64,000 bases of DNA from Ilyonectria destructans (taxonomy: Eukaryota > Ascomycota > Sordariomycetes > Hypocreales > Nectriaceae), in the NCBI GenBank assembly GCA_020740775.1, contig JAHEWK010000004.1, positions 1,550,001 through 1,614,000 of the forward strand, in the 5' to 3' direction. How positions within the stretch are numbered: position 1 is the stretch's first letter; each line of letters begins with the position of its first letter. The notes under the pieces are model-generated. The model worked only from the letters and a program-made list of their open reading frames with translations, made no database searches and had not been told where the DNA came from. Positions 8,748 through 20,211 of this stretch are shown one piece after another. Position numbers and translations under genes: made by a program.

Positions 8748-11700
8748 CTAAATATCCTGTGTAGCAGTCTCCAACGTCTTCCATCCACATTGCTCCCACG
8801 GTGCCAGGAACGCCGCTCTCTGTGCGTCTCCCGCCGTCTGCGTGCCAGCATACGCCTTGGCCAAATCCTGGGCGTCCAAAAGCCCCCGTGGAGGAATGCC
8901 CCTGATGGCTACCTTGAGCGCCATCTGGGCCGCGTGTTCGTCGCCCGTCGTCTCTGCGAGCGCTGACCATCCGTGCGGCAGGTTGGGATACAGCATGATG
9001 TCTGTCTGCATCTGGGTCCTCGCGTCCTCCTCTGTGCGGCCCTCTCCAAGCGTGGAAATCGCCCGGAGCACCTCGCCAATGTGCGACTGCTCCGCGGCCG
9101 TCACCTTGTCATTGGTACGGAGTCCCTGTAGCTCTTCAACCACGGCTTCCAAGCTGTCTTCGTCGTTGTCGAGCAGAGCAATGACGCCCAGGAGAAGAAC
9201 GGATTGGACATGGTCAGGGTGCTCCTCAATGACCCCAAAGAGTCCTTCACGGGCCCTGTCTCTGGACGACTCGGAGCCTTCAGCCCATAGAACCTGAGCC
9301 AACAAGCAGGTCGCATCAGGGTTGCCAGATGATTCAGTCAATGCCTCCTCGAAACGCTTGATGGCGTCCTCAAACTCGTTACCAAAGTACTGCGCGAGGC
9401 CGACTGTCAAGTGGGCAGAGAGTCGGGCCTTTCTGCGCTGCTCGCTCGTAAGCTCATTCTCAGCCTCCTCGCTGCTGAGACCGAGCGCCAATTCTCCACA
9501 CTCGACTGCCTTCTCGTAGGAGCCTGATGCGAGATACGCTCTCGCCAAGTCGGTCTTGGCCAGTGCAAACCTGGCCAGGCTGTCGGACGACTCTGTCCTC
9601 TCGTAATCCTCCTCGAGGGCAGCAGAAATTTTCTCGAGCGTCTCAACAGCCCGGGAGCTCTCGTGAGTCCGCTCTTGGTAGAGTGTCGATAGGTGACCAA
9701 AAGCCAAATCTTCAGGCTTAAGACTTTGGAGCTGGTTGAGCGCGAAGAGTGGTTGAATGAAGGCAGCGACGGTGAGAGTGTTGGACGGCACCTTGAGGAT
9801 GTAGTCGAACATGGAAGTCGAGTAATGACGACGGGTAGGGACGGAAGACGACTCTGAGATCTCCATGGCGTGTGTAAAGAGGCCCCTCGCCTCCTTCGCA
9901 TCTCCATGCAACAAGGCGACGAATGCTTGACCAAGCCATGCGTGTGCGTACTCAGGGTCAGTAGATTGCGACCTCGTGTATGCTTCGTTAGCCAACTTCA
10001 CATCCCCTGACAACAGCGCCAGAGTGCCTAGGTTCGTCCATGCCACCGGGCTCCTCTCGTTGAGGTAGAGGCTTCTTGAGAACGCATGCTGCGAAACCGA
10101 TGGGCTGATTTCGCTCGTTACCACGCCCAGTGAGTTCCAGAACTCTGAGTTTCCAGCCTCCAATTCAATTGCCCGCTTGAATGATCGCACAGCTGTCTTA
10201 ATGTACCTGCTAGATTTCTTGCGGAGATTGGTGGGGAGACAGATGTGGGCACGGTATTCGGCCCATCCAAGGTTGTAGTATGCAACGGCTTGAGCGTGTC
10301 GATCGCGAGTGGAAATGTGAATGGCTTGTTTGTGGCACAAAATCGTAGCGTGGATGCATCGGGTGAGGTCGACTCCAGGTTGCTCATCGTCTGCGTAAAG
10401 ACCCTTGGCAAACACGACGTTGGTGCCGACATTATCGACTTCTGAAAGGATCTCATAGGCCTCTTGCGGGCTATTCTCTAAGAGGGTCCTGATGGATTGT
10501 GTCGGAAGGTCCGCCGTGCGGCTCTGAACCGATGAGAAAACGGAGCATGCATCCGCTACCGTCTTCCAGAAGTTGAAAGTCTCGAGGACGTTGCCAGTCG
10601 CCTTGGTAGCAAATTCGATGGCATCAATAGCGAGTTGTACTGCCTTGCCGAATAGCCCCTTGTCAATCGACGTGAGAGCATTGTCCACCATGGTCTGCAT
10701 AAGAGCAATGATGACACCCTCTTCATCTGGATGGGTCTCCAGGACAGCCTTGTACAGAGAGATGGAGTCGTCAAAGTCGGCTAGCTCACGCTTGACATTA
10801 GCAAGCATGTACTTGGTGAACCACATGTCATCTGAGATATCTGTTTTGATATTCTCCTCGAGCTTCTGGGCGTTGAGAATGGCCTTCGTCGCGGCGACGT
10901 GTCGGCCAGAGCTGTGGTAGCTTTCTCCAAGTCCAACCCAAGAGTGGTAGTCCTCGGGAGAAATACGCAGCGCTGCCTGGAACGACACAATTGCTTTATG
11001 GAAGTCTTGCTTGTTCAGCTCGGCAACACCCAATGCTGCGAACGGCCAGCTGATTCCCTTCCTCTTAGATCCAGGAGGTGGCTTGACTTTTCCGGAGTCA
11101 ACAATACGGCGAGCCACAAGCTCAACCCGATCCCAATCTCCATCATCAGCAAAGGAGCGTGCCAAGCGCTCGGCAGCAACGACTTCGGCAGGAGACAGCT
11201 CTAGTGCCTTTTGGAAACATCGACGTGATCGCTTCTTGTCTTTGGCATAGTCGGCATAAAAGACACCGAGGTTGGTGTAGGTAGGCGCGTAGTTAATATG
11301 GTTATTCAGGGCGCTCAGCCAGAATGAATACGCGCATTCTCCCTTGCGCTGTTTCCTTGCTGCCCGACTGGTATCGATATTCCAGACGCAAACACCAAGG
11401 CGAAACTGGATTTCTCCCAATAGCTCTTTAGAGGCAGCTCCCTGCTTCTCAAGAGGCGGCAGACACTCCAGGAGTTCTTCCTTGGCTATTTGCCAATCGC
11501 CCTTAAGCGCCTTGACCCACGCAGCTTCCGACTTGACTCGAATATTGGTGTCATCGCGCTGAAGAGCACGGGTGAGAAACTCGATGGCTTGGTCATACTC
11601 CTCCTCTTCTTCATAGATGAGGCCAACACCGATCAAGGCAGAGGTTGATGTGGTATCCCGCTCGAGGACCTTGTCGAAAAGGTTCTTTGCCTCTTGGTGA

Positions 11701-13065
11701 TGTCGCGGTGACTGATAGTATACCAGAGCAGTACCGAGCGACAGGAAGTACGCGTCTTCCGTATTCACATGGGCGATTCCTGTCTTCTTGCGCTCCTTGG
11801 CCACAAGGCTCAATGCCTTGCGCATCAACTCGACGGTACTTTCGTACTCTCCAAGGTGAAGAAAGTATGGAGCAACTAGTCTGTAAGCAAAGAGGGAATC
11901 GGCAGTAGTGATACCCTCCGTCATCATTACGAGACGGTCTTCGTCCGTCAATGGAACGACCAAGGTGGGCACTCCACCGTCCTCATCATCCTCGCTGTCA
12001 TCAGAACCGCCCGAAAGAGACGGAGCTTTTTCTGATGGTTTTGGGGCAGGAAATGGTGAGATGGGACTGGTCAAAAAGCTCGTAATGACCTTGTACAGGT
12101 CGCTCTCTGGAAAAAACGTGCAGTAGCTTCTGAGGACATCCGCGTCCCACTCTTTGATCTCCTTGTTATCTTGCCATTCTATGGCGATATCCCAAGCGAG
12201 CTTGAAAGGGTGTTTGATAGTGACCATGCCGTTGGCCAGATCAAGAGTCTTTTGACGCTCCTGATTCTTTTCATCTCCTGCCGGGGCGACCAGGAGACGC
12301 TCGTAGCAAAGTTGAATGAGCTTCTCCTCATAGGTCCTCCTGAGGTCGTCGTCGCTTGTCCAATTAATGAGTTGTCGATAAATGTGTTCCAGTTTGCTCT
12401 GACGATAAACCTCTCGCTTCACCTCCAAGGTCACCTCGCCCAGCTTGGCACCCAGTCTAGTTCGACGCTCGCCAATGAGAGTGTTGATGCGCTTCTTCTC
12501 AAACGACTCGATAATGTGCGCAATGCTCTCGTATGTTTTTGAAGGAGGCGGGAACCGACCCTCCAGGATGTTGTACAGAGGACTCTCTGGAAGTTGGATC
12601 CAGAGGGCATCGGCGTACTGCAGTTGGTCTCCGTGGACCCGAGCGAAATCCACAAATTTAATGACAACATCTTGAGACTTGTACATGTCTTCAGCATCGT
12701 GGTAAATCTGAGCGAGACTCACAACAGCTTGCTGATATTCGTTGAGTTTCTTAGCAGACTGCTTCTCGAAAAGCTTGATCAGGCCTTGCCAAGCCTGAGC
12801 CTCCTTAGGACGAAGCGATGTAGCAGAACGATAGACATTTTCAGCCTCTTCAAGGTTGCCCTTCTTGTCCAACGCAAATGCAAGGAAGATGTGCCTGCGA
12901 TGGTCAGCTGTGGGCTCCTCGAGGCTGTTCGTCCGGGCTGCGATACCCTTGGTAGTTCTTGGACTCCTTCTTTATGAATTCCTGGGCCTGGGCAACGGCA
13001 TCGTCAAACTTTTGCTGTCGGATGGCATCGTTGATGGCCTTGAGAGCCGCCTTGGACCCTGACAT
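8748..13065 (-). CDS. ski3: Ski3, TPR scaffold of the Ski (superkiller) complex
   Basis: Two exons (13065..12947 and 12894..8748, intron 12946..12895) encode about 1421 aa, close to yeast Ski3 (1432 aa). Ski3 scaffolds the Ski2-Ski3-Ski8 helicase complex that feeds cytoplasmic mRNA into the exosome for 3'-5' decay. Tetratricopeptide motifs run through the protein: the first begins at SKAALKAINDAIRQQKFDDA, with others at EEEYDQAIEFLTRALQRD, ALNNHINYAPTYTNLGVFYA, DFHKAIVSFQAALRISPEDY, ERSPVAWTNLGTLALLSGDV and FEDAIKRFEEALTESSGNP. An acidic loop (DDSEDDEDGG) lies around residue 320. The first exon is needed to complete TPR 1. The start at MSGSKAAL is the first ATG after an upstream AT-rich region. 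Confidence 0.94.
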
Positions 13066-14271
13066 AGTGCTCACACTGAGGCCTGCAAGCGAAACCCCAC
13101 CACACTCGGGACAGCGCGCTCAGTCGCAGCAGTAGACAGTCTCGACAGGGGGGAAAGGGACCGGTTTCAAGTAATATGTGGTCGACTTGTAAAACTGATC
13201 ATGTCCGCAAAGCTCCAGGAGTTCCTAGATAGAGAGTGGTTCGGCTGACCGGGTTGTGGTTTGTAGATGCTCCATCTAGGCTCCCGCTGTGTGCTGTGGT
13301 TTATGTCATTCCTAGACTAGCCGAGGATTTCCCGCTGCACCTCTTTGCATCAACCTTATGCATATCGCAAGCCAAGCCGCTCCCTCGGAAAACCTGTCAT
13401 TCAAAATTTACCAAATCGGAATTTTACCATACAGTCTCCTCAAAATTTCTTAAACGTGTTGGTTCATATTTGTGAAATGTAGTTGGTGCCGAAGTCCTCA
13501 GGGGACTGGGGAAGGTCGCATCTCTCAATTTGTTTCCAAGGGTCAGCAGTGTGGCCCCAATATGAATAGGTAGGAAAGAAATCTGCCATTATCTGTTAAT
13601 ACGTTATTTGGGTGCGAAGTATATTAAGGTTAAGAAAGATGGACAGAGAGGTTCTGCGCTTTGGAAATATATGCTTGTGTGAGTTCCATTCGGATTAAAT
13701 CATTCATGTTGGTGCCTGGTATGCGAAGTTGGGAAGACTATATTTCCATTTCAGTGACCTTCACTCTCAATGCAGTAAAACGGCGCAGTATGGCCGCCAA
13801 TATCGCCTTAACCACCAAACCCTTACGGTGTATAAATTTTCCCACGATACTTTGTAATCTAGGGCTTGTTTCCGGTAAAAGTCTAGGGTAGGGACTTTCG
13901 CAAAGCCTTCAAGGTGGGAAAACTTGCAGCTACTCTTCAATTCAAATTTTGTATTATTTGGCTAACAATCTCATTTTTATTAGGGCTCATTTGTTATTTT
14001 CAGTCTATATATCGTACGCTTCTTTACGCTCACTCGCAACCGTGACCGTTCTTGAGATAGTCTGCGTCTGATGCATGAGCTCGTGCAAGTCTACAAAGGA
14101 CAGAGCTGAAATAATAGTGGACGAGTGATTTTCACAGAGACAATAAACAGAATTGCAAAAATGAGAAATGTATCAGTGCTATCAGTGGATGCGCCCAATC
14201 TAATCCGGTTTCTCTCCACCTCGGCCCATGAGATAAGAAGTAAATGGAACAGCCCATTATTTGCCTCCGCA
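13066..14271. other. AT-rich intergenic region upstream of ski3
   Basis: This 1.2-kb stretch is visibly richer in A/T than the flanking housekeeping genes and has only short unsupported frames. It must hold the ski3 promoter (near 13100) and the transporter 3' UTR (near 14250). No tRNA-like B box or transposon ends were seen. Confidence 0.45.
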
Positions 14272-17087
14272 TCACTGTCGTTTCGGCCCCGTTGTGTCAA
14301 GTTCTACCAAATTAGTAGAGTCAAGCTCTGCAGGTTTCTTCTTCTCAGCTGCCCCGGTTCCATTACCTGCCCGAGTCCTCCCCACAGGATCCGAGCGGAG
14401 AACCCGCTCACTGTCTGCAGACTCGATATCCTCTACTTCTGGGAGATCTTCGAAGCTTCCCACTGCCTCGCCCCCAATCCTTGGTCTATTGTCACCAAGT
14501 CTGGTTGGATCCCAGATCAAATCGTGATAGAACTGGGGCTCCAGTTCTCCCTTCCGAAGAACATACCGACGGAACACCCATGGCAGATAGGTCATGATCT
14601 GGAAGCTAATGAAGCGGCGCTTTGATACGGCAAAAATGAGATCCAAGTCTTCAAGGTTTCGCCTTTTGGTCTCCTCGACAAGGAGGAAGACTAAGATGAA
14701 TGCCAGAACATTGAGGCCACTAAACAGCCCTAATGACCCAGAGTCGCCAAGTTCGGAGTTGATGCTGCAGAGAAATTAGCATTGGAGAATGGGAATTTGG
14801 GATATAGAGCTTACCTGGGGAAGAACATAGATAGGAGCCCAGCAAACAGAAGGTTGATAGAAATTGCCCAAGCAGTTCCCTGTAATCATTAGTGTCCATC
14901 CTTGGCCGTATGTGAGAGCTACCCACTGCTTCTCGATGTGACAAAGGAAAACTTTCAGACGCAATGGTGAATGGGATAGGGCCCATCCCAGGAGAGTAAG
15001 CTGCGGCAAAGACTGGCCTTGGTTAGTAGCATATCACATAAGTATTATGAGTCCCAAACTTCGCTTACCGAAAAGAAAGAAGGCTAGTACGCCTATTTTT
15101 GCGTCTTCGTTGGCAATGACGAACGAAAGCGCTCCTCCAGCCATGAAGACAGCCATTAGAGGTAGAGTGAGAATAAGCCATCTCCTCCTCCCAAGGGTGT
15201 CGATACTCTTGATGGCTGGCAGCGCGAACAAAAAGTTGACGGTTCCTAGATAACGCCTAATTAGCAAGGAGAGTTGAGACCGGATAAAATAAGACATACC
15301 AAGACCAAGACTGTATGCCATGGCAATAATCGTGTCGGCCCCCGCTCGGTTAAAGAGCGTTCCTGAGGAATGGTTAACATGATCCCATTGTTAGTGTGTC
15401 ATGAGATAAACCTACCTGAATAGAACGCGATCACATTAACTGTAATACTGTTAGTATACGGTTCTTTGTGTAAAATGACCTAATATCAGGACTTACTCCC
15501 ACAAAGCTGCTGGGCTAGGTTCACCACGGAACTCGAAATTATGGCATTGTATAAACGCCGCTGTTGGAACAACTGTCTGAACTGCCTCAAGAAATCACGC
15601 ATTGTCCACCAAAACCCTGGCGAAAGCATCGCAGCGAGTTCTTCTTCGACTCCTCCTAGTGTCTCATGTTCAATAGACTTATGGACAACATAGATATCAC
15701 GCAGAGCTTGAAGCTATAAATCTTATAAGTTGAAAGTTCTGGGATTGGTGTTCGATTCACTGACCTCTGTGTTACGGACCCGACGTAACATCTGGTAAGC
15801 CTTTTCTGGACTGTAATTGGGGCCTTTGAGAAGATGATATCGAGGCGATTCCGGACAAAACATGACAGATGTTACCAACAAGGCCAGGGCCGGCACCATT
15901 GGAGCGCCTTGGATTAGGCCCAATGTCAGACGATCCGAATTTGCGGTTGTGAATATGAGATTGAAAGCGAACCCCATCATGATTCCAAATGCGACCCTAT
16001 TATGTCGATATTAGTCTAGAGTAAACAATATTACGGCGACGTCTTACCAGAGTTGCCAGGCAAGGATTGCAGAACCACGCCAGAAACCGACGGCGGTTTC
16101 GGAAGCGAGGATCGGAGTGCTCACAGCCTTGACACCCATACCTGTAGAAAATATAAGTTTCAAGTCAGACTATATCCCTCTGCTTGCAATCATTTGGGGT
16201 ATAGCGTACCGATGCCATTGACGATGCGGACACAAAACAATTGCATCCAAGTTTTTGCAAACACTGCCCCAAGAGAACTGCAGAAGATGAGGACGGCAGC
16301 AAAGGCCATGCCACCCCTTCTCCCGAACCAATAGTTAATGGGAAGCGATAGGGGACAACCAACAAGAGCAGCAAAGAACCAAGGGGATCCATTCGCCGCC
16401 CCCAGTCGCCAATCGTCCCCGCTAATGGTGTGGCGAGTTCCTGTGGGATCGGTTGTTTCGGTGTCCTCATTCAACCCCCATTCAGCTTTGAACAAGGAAG
16501 CACCGTTGAAAGAAGATTGAACGAACCCTACAAGAATGTTAGTACTCATGCGGATGTTGACGACACAACAGAAGAGTAAATTCTCGATGGTCTAAATCCC
16601 CCTTGGTTGGAAAATGAAGAGCTCTCACCCTGCAGGAAAGCCGCCAATGACACCGTCAGGATAACAATTCGCATGCCTTTTTCACTGAAAGGAACGTCTC
16701 TTTCTCTCCGAATAGCCCACTTTTCATCTGGCGTTAGCTGTACAGGAAGGTCAAGCCCAGCGTTAGGGTTATCATCCCGTGCAACTTGATCGTAGGTGCG
16801 AATATCCTTGGCCACCAGAGCACCTCTCAATATTTCTTCATATTCAACTGAACGAAGAAAGGTCTCGGTGAAGTGTCGCACATCAGCCTTGAGCTCATCG
16901 TCTGTTAAGTGTGCTGTTCAAAGTCATTAGGACACATGCCAACCGAGGAAGGTCTGGATCATTGCGTACCTAGAGGGTTCTCGATAATGGCCTGATCGTT
17001 GGCTCTGCGATTGTTTACCTGAGCTGACACCGATATGTTTCGGTGATGTTCTTTTACCGAATCGCGGTTGTGCTGTGTGTAGGACAT
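14272..17087 (-). CDS. MFS sugar transporter (sugar/polyol:H+ symporter family), 12 exons
   Basis: Twelve-TM transporter of the sugar porter family in the plasma membrane; substrate unknown. Exons (minus): 17087..16970, 16913..16629, 16527..16210, 16141..16048, 15996..15765, 15713..15497, 15439..15416, 15362..15300, 15245..15069, 15012..14927, 14879..14815 and 14764..14272, giving 723 aa. Family signatures in order: FVQSSFNGASLFKAEWGL in TM1, NGIGMGVKAV, PESPRYHLLKG, QQLCGINVIAFYSG, DTLGRRRW, GMGPIPFTIASESFPLSHRE plus AG, and VEETKRRNLEDLD. A hydrophilic N-terminal extension of about 130 residues and a long C-terminal tail are present. Exon 7 is only 24 nt. The donor after exon 10 (GTGGGT) is non-consensus but gives the expected HREAGTAWA. 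Exon density and base composition differ from neighbouring genes. Confidence 0.92.
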
Positions 17088-19485
17088 GGTGGATGCTCCT
17101 CAGATTCTTCCCGGGTTTGCAGGAGTGGGTGACCAAGAAACCCCAAAGGCAGCAGGAAAACGGCAAAGGGCAGCCTTGAGTTATATCTGTAAGTGAGACT
17201 GCATTCATATGCTATGGTCGTTTTGCAGACGTCATTCTCATTTTCAAGCGCAACAAGGCGTCTGGCTCCGTACGACCTCCACCCTCCCTCAGCCTTAAGG
17301 CGTACTGCATCCCGGCATATACATTGGACGAGCAGAACTGCAAGCTGTACGACCTTTGGGCCAAGCCCCGTTTTTGGGCGTGGCAACTAACACATTTGGC
17401 TGTGATGTGGATGATCGGTGCTGATGAGGCGATCTGCGGCCTGATCTACGTGGCGTAGGAATCCTTCGACCCCAGGTTCTAGAAGTTAGCATGCGGGGGG
17501 AATAAAACACAATCTCAAAAGCTGAGGTTTTACTACAGTAGCTCTGGGTCCTCAAGTTTCTCTCATCGCATAAAATACAGCCAAAAAACACCCGGAGTTT
17601 CAGGCATTGCAGGATTAATTCGCTTAAGGCCCTCAGAACTGGGCAATTGGGCACACACGATTGAGGGTATAGAGGCTATGTAATTTGTTACCGCCCTGGT
17701 TACCCAACTCAGCCAAGTAGGACTCAACCACCCGGGGAAGGATCGCGGGGCTTGCATTTGCATGAGCAGGCAGCGAGATTCTCTCCGCCGTTACTGGAGT
17801 GGCTGTTCCGCGGAAGTGTATTCGCTGGTCATACCACCCCGCGTATGATCGACAAGGCGCTTGAATCCTTCGAGTCTTGGCATAGACAGCAAGGCATCAT
17901 TCCGCCGAGTACCCAAGGTTTTAGCTCATGCCTCGAGCTTGGAATTCTGGTCAAGGTAATTGATCACTTAGCGCGGACTTTTTCGGTTAAGCAGCTTAAT
18001 GAACGTCTCATTGGAACAGAAAGGAGTCACCCTTACGTCGTACAAGGTCAGCAACTCAAATACAGTAACACACAACGTATGTGGCCACTCGTAAGCTCGT
18101 ATTCCTCTCCGTAGCTAGATGTCCATTGCTCCGAGACTTATCGGCAATGTATACTCAACTTTATAAATGTCAATCGCTCAATCTTGACGCTATTTGTCGT
18201 ACCAAATGTAGCCAACCTATTCCTGAACGACGCCCTGACCGCTGATTACTACCAGGCTTAGTTCTGTATCTTTAGAGAGGTTCCTGTTTTGCTAGTACTG
18301 TTTTCTTCAATTTCCTCAAATTAGGCGACCTAACCCTAGCTTCTCTTTTCTGGAATTGAGCGCTGTAGATACTTGTAAGTCTCTCTCATTGCTCTACTCC
18401 CCCTCGTTCCTCAGATCCCTCCACTGCAACAGTCTAATTGAACTTAAATGATCAGAGATATAGCTGTGGAACGTGACTATATCCGATCACCACTTTTCTC
18501 TGCTCGACCTAGCTACATCAGAATAGAATGGATTAAACACCACTTTATTGCTAGGTAAGTAGGTAGATAAGTTCTTGCCTTCATATTGGAAAACAAAGTA
18601 CACCCACGCCTCGCTTTAGTGGACGAGGTACGGCTCAAGGGAGTGTTAACGTGAAAAATATATTGAACTATCTTAGAAGCCGCTGTTTGACATATCAATG
18701 ATTAGTGAATCTGGGCCTCAATCATTTATGACAAAAAATATCTTCTCCATTCCACGGCGTTGACCCTAAACCTTGCTTGAATGGGATCATTATATTCGTC
18801 TCGAGGGTATCCAGTAGTAACCGCCTGGCTCATGCACGATTGTATGACCCCGTAAGATGCCATTTTACCATCTGTACGGTCACATACAAACCTGAATCCG
18901 AAAAAGCGCAAATGCCGAAGATGGCCAAACCGCATTAAGTTCAATAAGTCAGAGACGAAATTCATGAAACCCCTCCACAGATTCCGCTCGGGCACGCAGG
19001 ACCCGTATGATCCACTCATGGGAGCCGTGGCTAATCCGTCTCCCCTCTAACGTCATAGATATGCGCCAAAATACATTACTTATCGTATACGCTCTAAGCC
19101 CCCGTCAAGGGGTGACGTCGCAGGGACTTGAAGTTGAAACCTGAAGCGCCGCGACCCACACCGGCGCTGTTCCAAGTGGGGCCGAAGACGATTTTCGTAT
19201 ATCATCCTTGGTTTTCGGAAAGACGGACATCTCGTTGGACCATGAAGAGGGGCGTGGACTAGAATAGGATGCTTTGGAGCATGCTGCTTGCGTGTTATTG
19301 AACTAGTCTAATCAAAGCACTCCAGGGCGAACCGTTCAGTCAGGGTTATATACCCGTGATGCCCATCCTCTTGGGATTTCCTCTCTCTTACTCCTCCGTA
19401 ACCAAACGCCGTACGAAACGCAAATCACCAACACCACACTTATCCCAACCAAGTCTACGTCCTAGGCGTCTCCAGCAACATCAAC
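17088..19485. other. 2.4-kb region without a clear gene
   Basis: Moderately AT-rich. It holds the transporter promoter at the left and the promoter of the MARVEL-like gene at the right (TATA-like box at 19347-19352). Isolated frames exist at 17752-18114 (+, 120 codons) and 18726-19019 (-, 97 codons), but I recognise no family in either and they lack splice or context support. They could be gene relics. Confidence 0.4.
19346..19352 (+). promoter_or_regulatory. TATA-like box of the MARVEL-like gene
   Basis: TTATATA, flanked by GGG and CCC, lies about 135 bases upstream of the ATG at 19486. Position and sequence fit a TATA element; function is inferred. Confidence 0.45.
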
Positions 19486-20016
19486 ATGGCCCGCGAATGG
19501 CACCCTCGCGCCGTCGCTCAAATCGCACTTCGCAGCGCCCAGTTCCTCTTCTCCTGCGTCAGCGCCGCTCTATACGCAGTTGACCTTGCCAACTGGTCCG
19601 GCGCCAACACCCACGCCGATCCTAACTGGATCTATGCCGAGTTCGTTTCGGTGGTATCTGTTTTCACCTGCATTGCCCAATGGTGGCTCGCACTCCCTCG
19701 CGCGGCCTCGGCGATCTGGGACAGTGTGGTGTTCCTGCTCTGGCTCGTCGTCGTTGCCATATTCAGCCAAATTCTCTCCGGAAATAAGACCCCCGAGGGA
19801 CCGTATTCAACAGGGAGGGTCAGTGCTGCAGTGGGCATTGATGCTTTGAATATGGCGTTCTGGTTTGCATCGGCAGTCGAGGTATGTTTATGCTGTGGTG
19901 CTCGGCAACAATTGGTGAAGCATAAGGAGCTCCAGACGTTGGAGCGATCGGAGGCCTTTACCTCAGAGGAAGTAAAGATCCCCGAGGAACAACCGCCGCC
20001 ATATGAAAAGGTGTAG
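19486..20016 (+). CDS. Four-TM MARVEL-like membrane protein with C-terminal PY motif
   Basis: Single exon, 176 aa. Four hydrophobic segments are visible at about residues 10-30 (IALRSAQFLFSCVSAALYAV), 47-68, 77-97 (SVVFLLWLVVVAIFSQIL) and 116-138, the topology of fungal MARVEL-domain proteins found in plasma membrane or endomembranes. The cytosolic C-terminus ends in EEQPPPYEKV, whose PPPY is a classic PY motif that could recruit a Rsp5-type ubiquitin ligase. The N-terminal REWHPRAVAQIALR resembles many uncharacterised fungal MARVEL proteins. No biochemical role can be given. An alternative gene model with an intron starting at the GTATGT near 19882 is possible but not needed. It is convergent with the downstream Zn2Cys6 gene. 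Confidence 0.7.
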   Translation: MAREWHPRAVAQIALRSAQFLFSCVSAALYAVDLANWSGANTHADPNWIYAEFVSVVSVFTCIAQWWLALPRAASAIWDSVVFLLWLVVVAIFSQILSGNKTPEGPYSTGRVSAAVGIDALNMAFWFASAVEVCLCCGARQQLVKHKELQTLERSEAFTSEEVKIPEEQPPPYEKV

Positions 20017-20211
20017 GAAGCCAATGGAAGGGTCTGTGACTCGTATCATCTGGCAGAACGAGACATCAATACCCAAAGGAGCGGACGCAAACCGGTTGAA
20101 TCGTGGAGAGTAAACAAGCAATACTGTTTAGACAAGATATTGATGTTTCAACAAAGTCTGATCTAGTTCGTTATTTCCTAGCATCGTTAATTGAGCGACC
20201 ACGGCCTAATC

